From an uncultured Bacteroidia bacterium (lineage in GTDB: Bacteria > Bacteroidota > Bacteroidia > Bacteroidales > UBA932), in NCBI GenBank assembly GCA_902785825.1, contig CACZZZ010000004.1:86593-150592 (forward strand): 64,000 bases of DNA, written 5' to 3'. Under the pieces are notes generated by a model. It was not told the origin of the DNA and ran no database searches. It saw only the letters and a list, made by a program, of their open reading frames with translations. Each line of letters starts with the position of its first letter. Within the stretch, counting starts at the first letter, position 1. Of the stretch, positions 17,715 to 26,962 are shown piece by piece. The position numbers were made by a program, and so were the translations under genes.

Positions 17715-18596
17715 ATGAATGTGCTGGTCACTGGAGCTAACGGACAGCTCGGGAACGAGCTCCGCGAGGAGGCTGCGAAAAGCCGAGACAGATTTGTGTT
17801 CACAGACGTGACTTCGGTCCCCGGAGTCGAGACGGTTTACCTTGACATCACCAACGCTGATGCCGTCAGGATCATCAGCGACTCGGAGAATATCGATGTG
17901 ATCGTCAACTGCGCCGCTTACACAAACGTTGACAAGGCAGAGGACGACTCGGCCACCGCCATGCTGTTGAACAGCACCGCCGCGGGAATCCTCGCCAAGG
18001 TCGCGGCGGAAAGGGGCGCGACCCTAATCCACATCTCCACAGACTACGTTTTCCACGGAGACAGGACGATCCCTTACCGGGAGGACTGGCCAACCGACCC
18101 GCTCGGAGTGTATGGCTCGACCAAGCTCCTTGGGGAAAGGAAGGTTATCGAATCCGGATGTAACAGCATCATTTTCCGCACGGCGTGGCTCTACTCCCCT
18201 TTCGGGAAGAATTTCGTGAAGACGATGCTGGGACTCACCGAAGAAAGGGATTCGCTAAAGGTGGTTTTCGACCAGATCGGAACTCCGACCTACGCCCGTG
18301 ATCTTGCTAAACTAATCATTAAAGTAATCAGCGAGAACCTACTCTCTCGCAAAGGAATATACCACTTCAGCAACGAGGGCGCAATCTCTTGGTACGACTT
18401 CGCCAAGGCGATTTGCGAGATCGGTGGCAACAGCTGCGACATCCGTCCCTGCCACACCGAGGACTACCCTTCAAAGGCCCAAAGGCCGAGGTTCTCAGTC
18501 CTGGACAAGACCAAGGTCAAGGAAACTTTCGGGATCACGATTCCCTATTGGAGAGACTCGCTCGTTGACTGCGTCACAAGAATAAAGAAGAAATGA
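17715..18596 (+). CDS. rfbD: dTDP-4-dehydrorhamnose reductase
   Basis: 293 residues from the ATG at 17715 ([16 protein letters not shown]). A TTG 36 bases upstream keeps the frame but would place the promoter box inside the gene, so I reject it. Rossmann SDR with [16 protein letters not shown] and YGSTKLLGE (YxxxK). Reduces dTDP-4-keto-rhamnose to dTDP-L-rhamnose, the last step. Its stop overlaps the rfbA start by 4 bases, so the three rfb genes form one unit. Confidence 0.95.
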   Translation: MNVLVTGANGQLGNELREEAAKSRDRFVFTDVTSVPGVETVYLDITNADAVRIISDSENIDVIVNCAAYTNVDKAEDDSATAMLLNSTAAGILAKVAAERGATLIHISTDYVFHGDRTIPYREDWPTDPLGVYGSTKLLGERKVIESGCNSIIFRTAWLYSPFGKNFVKTMLGLTEERDSLKVVFDQIGTPTYARDLAKLIIKVISENLLSRKGIYHFSNEGAISWYDFAKAICEIGGNSCDIRPCHTEDYPSKAQRPRFSVLDKTKVKETFGITIPYWRDSLVDCVTRIKKK

Positions 18597-19468
18597 AAGG
18601 AATAGTTCTCGCCGGCGGGAGCGGCACAAGGTTATATCCTATAACCAAAGGCGTCAGCAAGCAGATGCTCCCCATCTATGACAAACCGATGGTTTACTAC
18701 CCTGTCTCCGTCCTGATGAACGCCGGGATCAGGGATATTCTCATAATATCCACCCCCACTGACTTGCCGGCCTTCGAGAGGCTTCTCGGAGACGGGAGCG
18801 ACTACGGAGTCCGGTTTGAATATGCCGAGCAGCCTTCACCCGACGGACTGGCCCAGGCCTTCATCATCGGTGAGAAGTTTATCGGAAGCGACTGTGCCTG
18901 CCTGGTTCTCGGGGACAACATCTTCCACGGGGCCGGCTTCCAGGACCTTCTGAAAAAAGCCGTACTCGCTGCCGAGAAAGACGGTAAAGCCACCGTGTTC
19001 GGCTACAGGGTGATCGATCCACAAAGATATGGCGTGGCCGAGTTCGACGACGAGGGGAACTGCCTGAGCATCGAGGAAAAGCCCGCTAAGCCTAAGAGCA
19101 ACTACGCAGTCACCGGCCTGTATTTCTATCCCAACGATGTTGTCGGGATAGCCAAGACCATAAAACCATCCGCCAGAGGCGAATTGGAGATCACTTCCGT
19201 CAACCAGGAGTTCCTTTCCATGGGCAAGCTCATGGTGCAGAAACTTGGACAGGGCTTCGCGTGGCTCGACACCGGCACCCATGAGTCCCTCACGGAGGCC
19301 TCCAACTACATCGAGACGATCGAGAAGCGTCAAGGGCTGAAAGTGGCTTGCCTTGAGGAGATCGCTTACCGCAACGGCTGGATCAGCTCGGAGACACTCC
19401 TCAGGATAGCTTCCACCATGTCCAAGAACCAGTACGGACAGTACCTTAAAAACCTTGTCGAGGAATGA
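18593..19468 (+). CDS. rfbA: Glucose-1-phosphate thymidylyltransferase
   Basis: 291 residues, full length. Nucleotidyltransferase signature [28 protein letters not shown] at the N-terminus, [10 protein letters not shown] (catalytic Asp) and [10 protein letters not shown]. Makes dTDP-glucose from dTTP and glucose-1-phosphate, the first step of dTDP-L-rhamnose synthesis. Overlaps both neighbours by 4 bases (ATGA junctions). Confidence 0.97.
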   Translation: MKGIVLAGGSGTRLYPITKGVSKQMLPIYDKPMVYYPVSVLMNAGIRDILIISTPTDLPAFERLLGDGSDYGVRFEYAEQPSPDGLAQAFIIGEKFIGSDCACLVLGDNIFHGAGFQDLLKKAVLAAEKDGKATVFGYRVIDPQRYGVAEFDDEGNCLSIEEKPAKPKSNYAVTGLYFYPNDVVGIAKTIKPSARGELEITSVNQEFLSMGKLMVQKLGQGFAWLDTGTHESLTEASNYIETIEKRQGLKVACLEEIAYRNGWISSETLLRIASTMSKNQYGQYLKNLVEE

Positions 19469-20019
19469 GGGTTATTCAGACAGGCATAGAAGGCGTGCTG
19501 ATCCTGGAGCCCAGGGTATTTGAGGATCAGAGGGGATATTTCTTCGAATCATTCAATCTCAAGGAGTTTGAGGCCAAGGTCGGGCATGTGGATTTCGTGC
19601 AGGACAACGAGAGCAAATCAAGCTACGGCGTGGTTCGGGGACTGCATTTCCAAAAAGGAGATCACTGCCAGGCCAAACTCGTGAGGGTCGTCAAAGGTGC
19701 TGTGCTCGATGTCGCTGTGGACATCCGCAAAGGCTCCCCTACCTTCGGGAAACATGTGGCCGTGGAGCTGACCGAGAGCAATCACCTCCAGTTTTTCCTG
19801 CCCAAAGGCATGGCCCACGGGTTCAGCGTTCTGTCCGACGAGGCGGTATTCCAGTACAAGTGCGACAACTTCTACTGCCCTGAGTCAGAAGGAGCGATCG
19901 CCTGGGACGACCCTGATCTGGGAATTGACTGGAGGATACCGGCAGACAAAGTGATCCTCTCAGAAAAGGACCGCCACCATCCGAGGCTCTCGCAGCTCGA
20001 TCAGGATATCTTGCTATAA
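19465..20019 (+). CDS. rfbC: dTDP-4-dehydrorhamnose 3,5-epimerase
   Basis: 184 residues. Cupin-fold epimerase: [36 protein letters not shown] (catalytic His) and [20 protein letters not shown] (with the catalytic Tyr nearby) are typical. Epimerises C3 and C5 of dTDP-4-keto-6-deoxyglucose. Last of rfbDAC; its 3' end overlaps the convergent recG gene by 19 bases, and no terminator is visible between them. Confidence 0.96.
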   Translation: MRVIQTGIEGVLILEPRVFEDQRGYFFESFNLKEFEAKVGHVDFVQDNESKSSYGVVRGLHFQKGDHCQAKLVRVVKGAVLDVAVDIRKGSPTFGKHVAVELTESNHLQFFLPKGMAHGFSVLSDEAVFQYKCDNFYCPESEGAIAWDDPDLGIDWRIPADKVILSEKDRHHPRLSQLDQDILL

Positions 20020-22115
20020 TCCTTTACTGAATATTTGTCCTTCCTGAGCTCGGCGGCCAACGGAGCGTTGACCGGGTCGGAAAGGGACGGATCGCCGGCA
20101 AGGACATGCTCGGCATAGCTCCTGGCGTCGGACATTATCTGCCCGTCATGCGCCAGCGAAGCGATATTCAAAGAAATTGGAAGTCCGCTCTGCTGGGTTC
20201 CCTCAAGATCGCCGGGGCCCCTCATCTTCATGTCCTCCTCGGCAAGGTCGAAACCATTCTCCGTGGCGCACATAAGCTCAAGGCGCTTGCGGGACTCCTT
20301 GCTGACTTTAAGGCCATGCATCAGCACGCAATATGACTTCTCGGAGCCGCGACCTACCCTGCCCCTGAGCTGGTGCAGCTGCGCGAGGCCGAAACGCTCA
20401 GCGTTCTCGATCACCATGATTGAGGCGTTCGGCACATCGACCCCGACCTCGATAACGGTCGTGGAGACAAGAATATTCGCCCTTCCCGCCACAAAGGCAT
20501 CCATATTGAACTTTTTCACCTCGCTGGTCTGCTGTCCATGGACGATGGCGACTTTATAATCAGGCATCGGGAAACGCCGGACAATCTCCTCGTAGCCAGC
20601 CTCAAGGTTCTGATAATCAAGCTTCTCGCTCTCGAATATGAGAGGATAGACTATGAACACTTGCCGTCCGGCAGCGATCTCTTTACGGATGAAATTGTAC
20701 ATCGCCGGGCGCTTTCCCTCCCCTATCAGCATGGTCTGGATCGGCTTTCGTCCGGGAGGCATCTCGTCGATCACGGAAACATCCAGGTCCCCATAGAGGG
20801 TCATGGCAAGTGTCCTTGGAATCGGGGTCGCTGTCATCACCAACACATGAGGCGGAGCGTCCGTCGCACCCTTTGACCATAGTTTAGAACGCTGCTCCAC
20901 ACCGAAACGATGCTGCTCGTCAATGATGGCAAGACCGAGATTCTTGAACACCACATCGTCCTCAATCAGGGCATGAGTACCGATAATTATCCCGACGGAG
21001 CCATCCTCCAGGCCCTCATGGATGGGTCTTCGCTCAGCCTTGGTGGTAGAGCCGATCAGGAGCTCGCAGCGGACACCGGTCGGAGCCAGATATTTCTTTA
21101 TGTTAGCATAGTGCTGTTGCGCAAGCACTTCGGTAGGAGCCATGATGCAAGCCTGATAGCCGTTCCCGATCGCGATCAAAGCGGACAGGACGGCGACCAT
21201 GGTCTTCCCGGAGCCCACATCACCTTGCAGGAGACGATTCATCTGATGGCCGCTCTTCATGTCGGCCTGAATCTCCTTTATCACACGTTTCTGCGCCCCT
21301 GTAAGCTCGTATGGCAGAGCGTTATAGCAGGCGTGAAAAGCTGGTCCGACGATAGGCATCGGGATGCCGTTCTCCGCCCTGGAGCGGATGTATTTCTGCT
21401 TCAGGAGAGACAGCTGCAAAAGGAATAATTCTTCCCATTTGAGCCTGTACTGGGCCTTCGAGAGCGCCGCCTGGTCCGACGGGAAATGAATATTCCTGAG
21501 CGCGAACTTAAGAGGCACGAGACCTTTTTCGCGGAGGATATATTCAGGCAATGTCTCCTGAACGTCGCCTATCGCCAGGTTTATCGCCTCGGCCATCAGT
21601 TTGTTCATCACCTTGCCGGTCACGCCACCGCTGCGGAGCTTGTCCGTCGAGTTATAGACACCGGTAAGGACTCCGGAGAAGTTCTGGGCTCCCAGCGTGG
21701 GAGGATTGTCGATCTCCGGATGGACCATATTCATCTTGCCGTTATAGACAGAAGGCCTCCCGAAGAAAAGGAAGGTAGAGCCTGGCTTAAGACGGTCGTA
21801 GGTGTACTTTATGCCTTTGAAAAACACGAGTTCCATCTCGCCGCTGGCATCACGGACCAGCACGCTAAGTCGCTGCTTGGCTCCTTTCCCGGTCAGCTCT
21901 GCGGAAACCACCTGGGCCAGGATCTGGACATAAGCGCTGCCGGAGCGGATGTCGGATATGTACTGTATGGAGCTTCGGTCTATGTAACGGAAGGGATAAG
22001 TGTGCAGGAGGTCACCTACCGTGGTGATTTCAAGCTCAGTACGAAGAAGCGAGGCCCTTTTCGGCCCCACCCCCGGCAGAAACTGCACCTCGGTGTCCAG
22101 TTTGTTCCGTAACAT
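20001..22115 (-). CDS. recG: ATP-dependent DNA helicase RecG
   Basis: 704 residues. Wedge (OB) domain in the N-terminal third, then superfamily 2 helicase motifs: LQGDVGSGKTMVA (Walker A), IIDEQHRFGVEQR (DEQH box), VMTATPIPRTLAM (motif III), ATVIEVGVDVPNAS-like STTVIEVGVDVPNA and QLRGRVGRG (motif VI). Remodels stalled forks and Holliday junctions. The -7 box TAAATTTG ends 5 bases before the ATG, predicting a leaderless mRNA. Confidence 0.96.
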   Translation of the reverse strand: MLRNKLDTEVQFLPGVGPKRASLLRTELEITTVGDLLHTYPFRYIDRSSIQYISDIRSGSAYVQILAQVVSAELTGKGAKQRLSVLVRDASGEMELVFFKGIKYTYDRLKPGSTFLFFGRPSVYNGKMNMVHPEIDNPPTLGAQNFSGVLTGVYNSTDKLRSGGVTGKVMNKLMAEAINLAIGDVQETLPEYILREKGLVPLKFALRNIHFPSDQAALSKAQYRLKWEELFLLQLSLLKQKYIRSRAENGIPMPIVGPAFHACYNALPYELTGAQKRVIKEIQADMKSGHQMNRLLQGDVGSGKTMVAVLSALIAIGNGYQACIMAPTEVLAQQHYANIKKYLAPTGVRCELLIGSTTKAERRPIHEGLEDGSVGIIIGTHALIEDDVVFKNLGLAIIDEQHRFGVEQRSKLWSKGATDAPPHVLVMTATPIPRTLAMTLYGDLDVSVIDEMPPGRKPIQTMLIGEGKRPAMYNFIRKEIAAGRQVFIVYPLIFESEKLDYQNLEAGYEEIVRRFPMPDYKVAIVHGQQTSEVKKFNMDAFVAGRANILVSTTVIEVGVDVPNASIMVIENAERFGLAQLHQLRGRVGRGSEKSYCVLMHGLKVSKESRKRLELMCATENGFDLAEEDMKMRGPGDLEGTQQSGLPISLNIASLAHDGQIMSDARSYAEHVLAGDPSLSDPVNAPLAAELRKDKYSVKDYSKIS

Positions 22116-22120
22116 ATAGG

Positions 22121-22128
22121 CAAATTTA
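22121..22128 (-). promoter_or_regulatory. -7 box of recG, 5 bases from the start codon
   Basis: Minus-strand TAAATTTG, then CCTAT, then the recG ATG. Divergent from the lipoprotein promoter at 22153. Confidence 0.55.
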
Positions 22129-22152
22129 AAGAAAAACCTCGATAATTATACG

Positions 22153-22160
22153 TATATTTG
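22153..22160 (+). promoter_or_regulatory. -7 box of the lipoprotein gene, 6 bases from the start codon
   Basis: TATATTTG, then ACTTTT and the ATG at 22167. A TTG that would extend the reading frame is part of the box itself. Confidence 0.55.
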
Positions 22161-22166
22161 ACTTTT

Positions 22167-22787
22167 ATGAGACTCCGTTATATTCTCATCATACCTTTGC
22201 TGCTTCTTCTCGGCTGCCAGCCTTCGCCCGAGAAGGCCGCTATCGCGCGTCAGTTACGGGATTATCCCGAGTCCCGAGTGGAGGACATCTACAAGAGTTT
22301 CTGCCAGGACAACCTCGGCCCGGGCCATCTGATTCCGGATCCGCAGTCTGCCAGGAACTACCTCGAGTCCGAGCTCCGGACCTACCGGGAAGACCTGGAC
22401 AGCGCCAAGTATGAGGCTCCCGAGATCAAGTATTATCCGGCGGGAGATAAAGGGAATTATGTACGGGTTGACCTTCGTGTCGTCCTTGACGGCCTAGTCA
22501 GTAAGGAATTATATCTCAACGCGTTCGTTCGCAGCGCTAACGAAGGGAAGCGTCTCACTCAGGAGCAGTGGGTGGCCAAATGGAAGGAGGTCGAGAAGGT
22601 GATCCTTAAAGATTTCCCAGACATACCGGACGCCAAGGAAGACCTCGAGATGATTGACTCTCACATTGAGAAAGGAGAACTGATCTTGCACCATAGCGAA
22701 GCTTTCAGCCAAGCATATAACCCTCACTACAGGATAATCGCCAGGGATATCTTCGAGAAAGAACTCAAGCCACACATCGACCGCTGA
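22167..22787 (+). CDS. Lipoprotein of unknown function
   Basis: 206 residues. A lipoprotein signal peptide, MRLRYILIIPLLLLLGCQ, ends in the lipobox LLGC with Cys18, so the protein should be lipid-anchored. The rest is charged and mixed alpha/beta (FCQDNLGPGHLIPDPQSARNYLESEL, then a C-terminal HHSEAFSQAYNPHYRII). The conserved-looking NLGPGHL and AYNPHYRI stretches suggest a small enzyme or binding protein, but I do not recognise the family. Monocistronic, followed by the convergent tRNA-Phe. Confidence 0.75.
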   Translation: MRLRYILIIPLLLLLGCQPSPEKAAIARQLRDYPESRVEDIYKSFCQDNLGPGHLIPDPQSARNYLESELRTYREDLDSAKYEAPEIKYYPAGDKGNYVRVDLRVVLDGLVSKELYLNAFVRSANEGKRLTQEQWVAKWKEVEKVILKDFPDIPDAKEDLEMIDSHIEKGELILHHSEAFSQAYNPHYRIIARDIFEKELKPHIDR

Positions 22788-22810
22788 GGCGCCACGACCT
22801 CAGGGCTCCA

Positions 22811-22844
22811 AAAACAAAGAACCCGCTGATCTCAGCGGGTTCTT
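22811..22844 (-). terminator. Terminator of tRNA-Phe
   Basis: Perfect inverted repeat AAGAACCCGCTGA / TCAGCGGGTTCTT (22817-22829 and 22832-22844), followed on the minus strand by TTGTTTTTGG. It starts 2 bases after the tRNA 3' end. Confidence 0.85.
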
Positions 22845-22845
22845 G

Positions 22846-22918
22846 TGGTGCTGGGAAGAATCGAACTGCCGACACATGGATTTTCAGTCCATTGCTCTAC
22901 CATCTGAGCTACAGCACC
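22846..22918 (-). tRNA. tRNA-Phe (anticodon GAA)
   Basis: Minus-strand cloverleaf of 73 bases: acceptor GGTGCTG pairing with CAGCACC, D-arm GCTCAGATGGTAGAGC, anticodon stem TGGACTGAAAATCCA with GAA in the loop, T-arm GGCAGTTCGATTCTTCC. The 3' CCA is not encoded. Preceded by a perfect promoter and followed by a strong terminator, so it is an independent transcription unit. Confidence 0.95.
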
Positions 22919-22935
22919 ATTATCGTTTGGGATTG

Positions 22936-22966
22936 CAAAGATAGACAAAAATCATTTCGATACAAA
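22936..22966 (-). promoter_or_regulatory. tRNA-Phe promoter, TTTG-N19-TATCTTTG
   Basis: Minus-strand -33 TTTG (22966-22963), a 19-base spacer and -7 TATCTTTG (22943-22936); exact match to the Bacteroidetes housekeeping consensus. It is back to back with the priA promoter. Confidence 0.8.
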
Positions 22967-22976
22967 TTTTTTTTGG

Positions 22977-22984
22977 TAAATTCG
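22977..22984 (+). promoter_or_regulatory. -7 box of priA, 5 bases from the start codon
   Basis: TAAATTCG, then CCTTG and the ATG at 22990. One base off TAnnTTTG. The frame could be extended one codon to a TTG at 22987, which I reject. Confidence 0.45.
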
Positions 22985-22989
22985 CCTTG

Positions 22990-25194
22990 ATGTCCGGATC
23001 AAAACTCATACAGGTCCTTCTCCCACTTCGTCTGGAGTGGGAACCTTTTTACTCATATTCAGAGGATTCCATGCCCTCTCCCCTGCTTGAGGGAGACAGG
23101 GTCAGGGTCGAATTCGCCGGAAAAGAATATGTGGGAACCGTGACAGTTCCCGACGCGAGCGCTGACGCGGCCGGGATCGGACTGGAAAGGATCAAGCCAA
23201 TCGCAGGACTTGCCGAAGGGCTGGACAGGATATCTCACGAGGAGATCAGCCTATGGAGACAGGTGGCTGAATATTATCTCTGCACCCCGGGGGAAGTTTA
23301 CAAGGCGGCCTATCCGGCCGGAAAGGTCGAGGAGGAGGGGGTAAAGTCCAGGATCAGAGAGAGGCTCCAGCAGAGAATCGCTAAGCTGGATGAGAAGATC
23401 GCCAAGTCCCGGAGGGAGGAGACGAGGGCGAGGTATGTGGCTGAGCGTGAGGAGCTGATGCGACAGGTGGCTGGCCCTTCGACTCCGCTCAGGGACCAGA
23501 AAGAGGAGATTCTTCGCTCCGCTCAGAATGACAGGACGGGCACGTCAGCGGGCAGTGGCCGTGACGGAATAGAGCTCTCCCCTGCTCAAGAGGAGGCATA
23601 TTCCAAGATTAAAGAGGTACTCAAAGCCGGGAAACCAGCGCTGCTGAGAGGGGTCACGGGATCGGGAAAGACCGAGATCTACCTGAAACTGGCCGCGGAG
23701 ACACTCGCTGGCGGGAAAAATGTCCTCTACATGGTCCCGGAGATAGCCTTGAGCAGGCAGCTCGAGGAGAGGATCAGGAACCATTTCCCGAACGAGTTGC
23801 AGGTCTTCCACTCGGGGATGACGGTCGCTAAAAGGGCCGAGTCCGCCGCCTTCATCAAGACATCACCTTACATCGCGCTCGGCACCAGAAGCTCGCTGTT
23901 CCTGCCCCACAGGAACATAGGCCTCATAATCGTGGACGAGGAAAACGACCCCTCCTACAAGCAGGACAACCCAGCGCCGAGATACAACGGCCGCGAGACG
24001 GCGATCATGCTTGCCGGAATACACGGAGCCGACATCATCCTCGGATCCGCCACCCCGTCGCTAGAGTCGCTCTACAACTGCCAAGTCGGACGATTCGGAC
24101 TTATTGATCTCACCGCCAGGTACTTCCATGCCTCCGACTCAGACGTGGAGATAATAGACACCATCGCCGAGCGGAAGAAAAACGGGATGATAGGCAGTTT
24201 CTCGAGGAAGCTCATCGACAGGATCCGGGAGTGTCTCGCAAAAGGCGGCCAGGTCGCGATCCTCAGGGAGCGCCGGTCGTACTCCCCCATGCTCCAATGC
24301 GAGGGATGCGGCCATATTCCCAAATGCTCCAGATGCGACGTCGCCCTGAGCCTCCACTTAAGGGAAGACGGCCAGGGAAGGTTGGTCTGCCATTATTGCG
24401 GAAAGGTTTATGAATATACGGGGAGATGCCCCGAATGCGGTGGTGAGTTGAAACCCCTCGGCGCCGGAACACAGAAGATCGAGGAAGAGGCAGCCAGCCT
24501 GTTCCCTGAGGCCAGGATCGCCAGGCTCGACAGCGACAGCGCCAGGAGCGGGAAACATGAGTCGGAGATAATCAAGGGCTTTGAAGCCGGAGAGATAGAC
24601 ATTCTGGTAGGCACGAGAATCGTCGCTAAAGGCTTTGACTTCAGCGGATTGTCCCTTGTGGCGGTACTCCGGTCCGACTCTTTGCTTGCCCAGCAGGACT
24701 ACCGCGCGGACGAACGTGCCCTGCATCTTCTGGAGCAGTTCCGTGGAAGATGCGGCCGACGCGCCGAGAAAGGCCTTTTCGTGGTCCAAACCTCCCAGCC
24801 CGATCACCCGGTGTACAAGAGCCTGACCGGCGTTCAGGATGCTACCATGGTCACAGACCGCCTTCTCAAAGAGAGAAAGTTATTCGGATATCCCCCCTAT
24901 TCACGAGTGATCAACACCATCCTCAGGGACAGGAATATCCAAAGGATAGAGCTTATGGGGCGCTCCCTCTCCACCCTTTTGGCCGGAACCTTAGGCAGAG
25001 GAGCCAAAGTGATCGGCCCGTATTCCCCTGCCGTGGACAAGACCGCGGGAGAGAATATCCGGATAATCAGGGTCATGCTACCCAAGGACAAGAATCTGAG
25101 ATCCAGCAAAGCCGCCCTTCAAGAGACGGCGGAAAGGTTCGCTAGGGAGAGAAAATATTCAGGCCATATATCCCTGGACGTTGATCCAGTTTGA
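22990..25194 (+). CDS. priA: Primosomal replication protein N' (helicase PriA)
   Basis: 734 residues. N-terminal DNA-binding domain, then a helicase with Walker A RGVTGSGKTEIY, a zinc-binding insert with eight cysteines (CEGC, CSRC, CHYC, CPEC), IVAKGFDFSGLSLV and EQFRGRCGR. Restarts replication at stalled forks. Two oddities: the motif II box reads VDEENDPSYKQ where PriA normally has DEEH, and PAPRYNGRE where RYHAR is usual, so two histidines are Asn. And residues ~163-185 (between AGPSTPLRDQK and ILRSAQNDRTG) are encoded by two different dispersed repeats inserted in-frame in the linker before the helicase. Confidence 0.95.
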   Translation: MSGSKLIQVLLPLRLEWEPFYSYSEDSMPSPLLEGDRVRVEFAGKEYVGTVTVPDASADAAGIGLERIKPIAGLAEGLDRISHEEISLWRQVAEYYLCTPGEVYKAAYPAGKVEEEGVKSRIRERLQQRIAKLDEKIAKSRREETRARYVAEREELMRQVAGPSTPLRDQKEEILRSAQNDRTGTSAGSGRDGIELSPAQEEAYSKIKEVLKAGKPALLRGVTGSGKTEIYLKLAAETLAGGKNVLYMVPEIALSRQLEERIRNHFPNELQVFHSGMTVAKRAESAAFIKTSPYIALGTRSSLFLPHRNIGLIIVDEENDPSYKQDNPAPRYNGRETAIMLAGIHGADIILGSATPSLESLYNCQVGRFGLIDLTARYFHASDSDVEIIDTIAERKKNGMIGSFSRKLIDRIRECLAKGGQVAILRERRSYSPMLQCEGCGHIPKCSRCDVALSLHLREDGQGRLVCHYCGKVYEYTGRCPECGGELKPLGAGTQKIEEEAASLFPEARIARLDSDSARSGKHESEIIKGFEAGEIDILVGTRIVAKGFDFSGLSLVAVLRSDSLLAQQDYRADERALHLLEQFRGRCGRRAEKGLFVVQTSQPDHPVYKSLTGVQDATMVTDRLLKERKLFGYPPYSRVINTILRDRNIQRIELMGRSLSTLLAGTLGRGAKVIGPYSPAVDKTAGENIRIIRVMLPKDKNLRSSKAALQETAERFARERKYSGHISLDVDPV
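23476..23499 (+). repeat. Type 2 dispersed repeat, half copy, inside priA
   Basis: Contains CCTTCGACTCCGCTCAGGGA, matching the left arm of the full copy at 41455-41499. Read here as PSTPLRDQ. It is directly followed, 7 bases later, by a type 1 copy. Confidence 0.75.
23507..23535 (+). repeat. Type 1 dispersed palindromic repeat, inside priA
   Basis: Core ATTCTTCGCTCCGCTCAGAA, nearly identical to the rfbB copy. Read as ILRSAQNDR on the gene strand. Confidence 0.85.
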
Positions 25195-25212
25195 GAAGCG
25201 ATTAAATTTTAC

Positions 25213-25220
25213 TACATTTG
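25213..25220 (+). promoter_or_regulatory. -7 box of the parAB operon
   Basis: TACATTTG, 22 bases before the parA ATG at 25243, leaving a leader of about 16 bases. Confidence 0.6.
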
Positions 25221-25242
25221 TAGTTTGAATAATAGTCCAGTC

Positions 25243-26013
25243 ATGGGAAAAGTCATAGCAATCGCCAACCAAAAAGGCGGAGTGGGGAAAACCACCACCG
25301 CCATAAACCTGGCGGCCTCTCTGGCCGTCCTGGAGAAGAAGGTCCTGATCATAGACGCAGATCCTCAGGCCAACACAACATCCGGCCTTAACTTCTCTCC
25401 GGACAACGACCAGAAAAGGACCATTTACGAGGTTCTCATCGGCGAGATAGATGTCCGGGACGCCCTTGTCCAGACAGAAATCCCTGATCTCCAGATGATT
25501 CCGTCCCACATTAACCTGGTGGGAGCCGAGATCGAGATGATTGACGAGGAGAACCGAGAGTCCTTCCTGAAAAAGAGGCTCGATCCCATCCGCGACGACT
25601 ATGACTACATCATCATCGACTGCTCCCCTTCCCTTGGACTGATCACTATCAACGCCTTGACCGCCGCTGATTCCGTGATGATCCCGGTCCAGCCGGAGTT
25701 CTTCGCCTTGGAAGGCCTCGGAAAGCTCCTCCAGACGATCCGCCTGGTCCAGAGGGAGATAAACCCTGCCCTCACCATCGAGGGTTTCGTGGTCACGATG
25801 TTCGACGGGAGAACGAAAGTGCACGCCCAGGTCGTCGGCGAGCTGCGCGAGCATTTCAAGGACATGGTGTTCAAGACTATCATCCAGAGGAGCATACGCC
25901 TGAGCGAGGCTCCTTCCCATGGCAAGCCGATCATTCTGTACGACGTGGTCAGCAACGGCACCTCCAATTATATGAACCTCGCGAAGGAGGTTCTTGACAA
26001 GAACGAGAAGTGA
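25243..26013 (+). CDS. parA: Chromosome-partitioning ATPase ParA (Soj)
   Basis: 256 residues from MGKVIAIANQKGGVGKTTTAINLA; a TTG 18 bases upstream is possible but leaves an atypical N-terminus. Deviant Walker A KGGVGKTTT, DADPQANTT, IIDCSPSLGLITINAL (Walker B) and SEAPSHGKPI are all present. Dynamic ATPase that separates replicated origins together with ParB. Its stop overlaps the parB start. Confidence 0.96.
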   Translation: MGKVIAIANQKGGVGKTTTAINLAASLAVLEKKVLIIDADPQANTTSGLNFSPDNDQKRTIYEVLIGEIDVRDALVQTEIPDLQMIPSHINLVGAEIEMIDEENRESFLKKRLDPIRDDYDYIIIDCSPSLGLITINALTAADSVMIPVQPEFFALEGLGKLLQTIRLVQREINPALTIEGFVVTMFDGRTKVHAQVVGELREHFKDMVFKTIIQRSIRLSEAPSHGKPIILYDVVSNGTSNYMNLAKEVLDKNEK

Positions 26014-26954
26014 TGAAAGACAAGATGAGCGACAAACGTGAAAGCAGGCTGGGCAAAGGGCTCAGCGCCCTGCTGGGCGACATGGAGTTTCACGAGCCGG
26101 AAAGAAAGCCGGTAGGATATATCAACAAGGAGATCGCCGGAGCCAGGCCTTCCCAGGACTATGGCGACGTGTTGCGCATCCCCGCCACTCTCGTGGATCC
26201 GAATCCGTACCAGCCGCGCATGGCTTTCGACAATGACTCCCTGGAGGAGCTGGCCGAGTCGATACGGACCTTCGGCCTGATTCAGCCAATATCCGTACGC
26301 AAGCGTCCCGACGGGCGTTACCAAATCATCAGCGGAGAGCGCAGGTTCAGGGCATGCCGGCTCGCCGGGATGGATGTCATTCCGGCCTACATCAGAGCCA
26401 CCGATGACCAGGGAATGCTGGAGATGGCCATAGTCGAGAACATCCAAAGGCAGGATCTCGACCCCATCGAGGTGGCAATGAGTTACCAGCGGCTGATCGA
26501 CGAATGTCATCTCACCCAGGAGAGGATGGCCCAGAGGGTCGGAAAGAAGAGAGCGTCCGTCGCCAACTACCTCAGGCTCCTCAAGCTCCCGACCAAGGTC
26601 CAGCATGACCTAAAGGCGGGACTGCTCAGCACCGGACACGCTAAAGTGCTCCTCGGAGTCGAAGATCCTCATATTCAAGAGCTTCTGTGCGATCTCACAA
26701 TCAAGGACGGCCTCTCGGTCCGTCAGCTTGAGGAAAAGGTGCGCCGGCTCGGCAAAGAGGGAGCCGCCTCCGCCCCGAAGCCCCAGGACCTTCCGGACGA
26801 CTATTACCGGATCCTCGAGCACATCGGCAAGTTTTTTGATAACAGTATCAGCCTGAAACGTTCTTCCTCCGGGAAAGGCACCATGACTATAAGGTTCAAC
26901 TCGGACGAGGAAGTGAAGAGATTCCTCAAGGCGCTTGAGGATTCGAATATTTAG
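26013..26954 (+). CDS. parB: Chromosome-partitioning protein ParB (Spo0J)
   Basis: About 313 residues. N-terminal MSDKRESRLGKGLSALLGD (ParA-stimulating segment), the CTP-binding domain with NPYQPR, SGERRFRACRLAG and ENIQRQDLDPIE, and the helix-turn-helix QERMAQRVGKKRASVANYLRL that reads parS. Start taken at the ATG in the parA stop (TGATG); a GTG one codon earlier or an ATG four codons later are alternatives. No parS palindrome was seen in the window. Confidence 0.95.
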   Translation: MKDKMSDKRESRLGKGLSALLGDMEFHEPERKPVGYINKEIAGARPSQDYGDVLRIPATLVDPNPYQPRMAFDNDSLEELAESIRTFGLIQPISVRKRPDGRYQIISGERRFRACRLAGMDVIPAYIRATDDQGMLEMAIVENIQRQDLDPIEVAMSYQRLIDECHLTQERMAQRVGKKRASVANYLRLLKLPTKVQHDLKAGLLSTGHAKVLLGVEDPHIQELLCDLTIKDGLSVRQLEEKVRRLGKEGAASAPKPQDLPDDYYRILEHIGKFFDNSISLKRSSSGKGTMTIRFNSDEEVKRFLKALEDSNI

Positions 26955-26962
26955 GCTATTTG

